A stretch of 64,000 bases of DNA. Origin: Clostridia bacterium (GTDB lineage: Bacteria > Bacillota > Peptococcia > DRI-13 > SM3-B62). The notes below the pieces were generated by a model, which saw only the letters and a list, made by a program, of their open reading frames with translations, did not search any database and had not been told where the DNA came from. A program made the position numbers and the translations under genes. Each line of letters opens with the position of its first letter. Position 1 is the first letter of the stretch. The stretch covers positions 1 through 64,000 of the forward strand of contig JAHDSQ010000001.1 of assembly GCA_018432615.1 (NCBI GenBank), written 5' to 3'. Positions 62,284 through 64,000 of the stretch are shown here, one piece after another.

Positions 62284-63110
62284 AAAGGTTTTTTAAAGCC
62301 TTCTCCCATGACTTCATGAACATTATTGACGATAACAAAAGCCTCGGGATCCAGGTCTTGAATGATTTTTTTCAGACGCAAAAGCTGTCGTTTTCCCACG
62401 ACAACATAGAGAATGTTTTTTTCGATGCCGGTGTAGGCTCCGTAACCTGTGACAATGGTAGCTCCCCTTTGCAGTTCGGTGGTAATTTTTTGGGTCAGGG
62501 CGGCAGTGCATGTGCTGATGATAATGACCCCTTTAGAATCCCGGAGACCTTCTATGACCAAATCCAATACATAACTGGAAACATAGAGTGCGACCAAGGA
62601 ATACAAGGCTTTTTCCAAGCCAAAGAGTATTGCCACCAAGGTTATGACACCCAGGTCGAAAAGGAGGAAGACCTTGCCGAAAGTGATGCCATACCTTTCG
62701 TGTATGAAGCGGGCAATAATGTCCAAACCGCCGGTTGTGGCTCCGTTGCGAAAAACTATGCCGATACCCAGACCCGAAAAAACACCGCCATAGAGAGCAG
62801 CCAGTAAAAGGTCGTTGGTGGGTAGCCCGTACTTGGCGGTTAAATCAACTGATATGGAAACCGCCAAGACACTCCAGAGGGTTTTAATGATAAAGGAACG
62901 GCCCCATTTGAACCCGGCCAAAAGAAGTAGAGGAATGTTCAAAGCCAGTAAAATAGCGCCGACAGAGAAGTCGGAAAGATAGTGGATTATTAAGGCCAGC
63001 CCCGTAAAACCCCCTTCCGCCAAACCATTGGCGATAATGAAATAGTTAAGGCCGAAGGAGAAGATGAAGGAGCCCAATGTTATACCGATAAATGGTAAGA
63101 GAATATGCAC
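62280..63110 (-). CDS. YitT family membrane protein
   Basis: The protein has 276 residues, with about five to six N-terminal helices and a C-terminal DUF2179 soluble domain (GVIIISTCTAALTQKITTEL, then DPEAFVIVNNVHEVMGEGFK). The signature GGVFSGLGIGIVFRNGATTG is typical. The frame is open to 63269, overlapping the divergent ligase gene. The GTG at 63110 after CGGAG is the credible start. YitT proteins are widespread in Firmicutes and their function is poorly defined. Confidence 0.92.
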   Translation of the reverse strand: MHILLPFIGITLGSFIFSFGLNYFIIANGLAEGGFTGLALIIHYLSDFSVGAILLALNIPLLLLAGFKWGRSFIIKTLWSVLAVSISVDLTAKYGLPTNDLLLAALYGGVFSGLGIGIVFRNGATTGGLDIIARFIHERYGITFGKVFLLFDLGVITLVAILFGLEKALYSLVALYVSSYVLDLVIEGLRDSKGVIIISTCTAALTQKITTELQRGATIVTGYGAYTGIEKNILYVVVGKRQLLRLKKIIQDLDPEAFVIVNNVHEVMGEGFKKPF

Positions 63111-63240
63111 TTTATATCTCCGATCATATTCGTTCTGTTTGTAGTATACCTTAATTATTGCAGTCAGAACAGTTATGTCATATACTTTAAGTTGGTGTTT
63201 AACATATATCAGTAAAGAGAAAGCTAGAGGTGGAGGAGTT

Positions 63241-64000
63241 ATGTATTGGAATAAACCATATGAATGCATGCCCCGGGAGCAGTTAGAAACATTGCAGCTA
63301 AAACGTTTGCAGAAAATTGTTGAGAAGGTCTTTCATAATGTCCCTTTTTACCGCCAAAAACTGCAGGAAGCGGGTTTTGAGCTGGGAGATATCAAGACCC
63401 TTGACGATATAAAAAGACTGCCCTTTACAACAAAACAGGATTTGCGAGATAACTATCCCTTCGGGATGTTTTCCCTTCCTATGTCGGAAATAGTGAGGGT
63501 GCATGTTTCCTCCGGTACGACCGGTAAACCTACGGTTGTTGGGTATACTCGGGGAGATATTAATAATTGGTCGGAGGTAATGGCACGGACTTTGACCTGC
63601 GGAGGCGCTACAAAGAATTCCATCGTACAAGTTGCTTTCGGTTACGGCTTGTTTACGGGCGGGTTAGGTGCTCACTATGGTGCGGAGAAGATCGGCGCAT
63701 CGGTAATACCCATCTCGGGAGGTAATACCAAAAGGCAGCTGATGCTGATGCAGGATTTTGGCACGACTGTTTTAGCCTGTACACCTTCTTATGCCATCTA
63801 TTTGGCGGAGGCTGTAGAGGAAGCCGGTATTGACCTCAGCACACTGAAATTAAAGCATGGTATATTTGGTGCCGAACCATGGTCGGAAAGAATGAGAATG
63901 GAAATTGAAAAGCGTTTGGGGATCAAGGCCATTGATATTTACGGACTGTCTGAAGTAATCGGGCCCGGAGTAGCCAGTGAATGCCAGGAGCAGAATGGGT
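63241..64000 (+). CDS. Phenylacetate-CoA ligase (N-terminal part)
   Basis: The gene runs off the window, with about 253 residues visible. The start is [20 protein letters not shown], and the AMP-forming P-loop [12 protein letters not shown] lies near residue 90. [17 protein letters not shown] near the edge is the PaaK A5-type motif. It activates an aryl acid (phenylacetate or a related compound) with ATP and CoA. In anaerobes such ligases often sit with indolepyruvate oxidoreductase genes for amino-acid breakdown, which may lie beyond the edge. GAGGTGGAGG precedes the ATG. Confidence 0.93.
   Translation, partial: MYWNKPYECMPREQLETLQLKRLQKIVEKVFHNVPFYRQKLQEAGFELGDIKTLDDIKRLPFTTKQDLRDNYPFGMFSLPMSEIVRVHVSSGTTGKPTVVGYTRGDINNWSEVMARTLTCGGATKNSIVQVAFGYGLFTGGLGAHYGAEKIGASVIPISGGNTKRQLMLMQDFGTTVLACTPSYAIYLAEAVEEAGIDLSTLKLKHGIFGAEPWSERMRMEIEKRLGIKAIDIYGLSEVIGPGVASECQEQNG

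Overview
The window looks like a chromosomal contig of a strictly anaerobic, low-to-moderate GC Firmicute, most likely a Clostridia/Peptococcaceae-type organism. Supporting signs are strong AGGAGG ribosome binding sites, many GTG and TTG starts, a HydE-type maturase with a TM1266-like regulator, a ferritin-like protein and CDGSH protein, a cobalamin riboswitch in front of cobT, intrinsic terminators after most units, and apparent use of UGA as selenocysteine. The species cannot be fixed from the sequence alone.

Layout. 1-400: the leader-distal end of a type I-C-like CRISPR array (6 repeats visible, no cas genes in the window). 569-733: a very small membrane-protein frame interrupted by one TGA that is followed by a SECIS-like hairpin and then a terminator. 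0.9-5.3 kb: membrane proteins, an RluA pseudouridine synthase, a rhodanese lipoprotein and a membrane LuxR regulator. 5.3-8.3 kb: a large surface protein with stalk domain and seven-bladed propeller. 8.4-8.8 kb: an ArsC/Spx-like protein whose first redox cysteine is encoded by TGA followed by a SECIS-like hairpin, so it is a probable selenoprotein. 8.9-13.2 kb: lipocalin, then a sulfur unit (SLC13-type permease, metallo-beta-lactamase/rhodanese protein, split YeeE/YedE transporter). 13.2-13.9 kb: vapBC. 14-15.5 kb: a glycine-betaine ABC ATPase fused to the C-terminal half of a binding protein, apparently a collapsed operon. 15.6-19.5 kb: divergent promoters with structured leaders, then a tightly overlapping five-gene operon: TM1266-like regulator, ABC binding protein, permease, ATPase and HydE. 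19.6-31.9 kb: DUF554, SDR, GGDEF-EAL protein, ferritin-like protein, CDGSH protein, O-antigen ligase-like protein, a second stalk-domain surface protein, an ADP-ribosylglycohydrolase and a hemolysin III-like protein.

32-50.3 kb is an accessory region: Fic protein, decayed DUF4143 ATPase, integrase remnants in two related copies, a RelE/AbrB toxin-antitoxin pair, a complete type I restriction-modification operon (hsdM-hsdS-hsdR) carrying in-frame 18-bp palindromes and a TAEL tandem repeat, two unknown genes, a DUF89/metallo-hydrolase pair, a decayed conjugation coupling protein, an HD protein, tRNA-Thr(CGT) and a HepT/MntA pair. 50.4-64 kb returns to core-like content: FUSC-type exporter, CapA-like lipoprotein, subtilase, three tandem near-copies of a soluble chemotaxis receptor, PAP2 phosphatase, alkyltransferase, endonuclease IV, riboswitch-controlled cobT, YitT protein and the start of a phenylacetate-CoA ligase.

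The most notable observations are the two TGA-plus-hairpin genes (569-679 and 8400-8762), the attenuated TM1266-ABC-HydE operon, the LPAGRQ-encoding palindromes in hsdM and hsdR, and the repeat-bounded accessory island.
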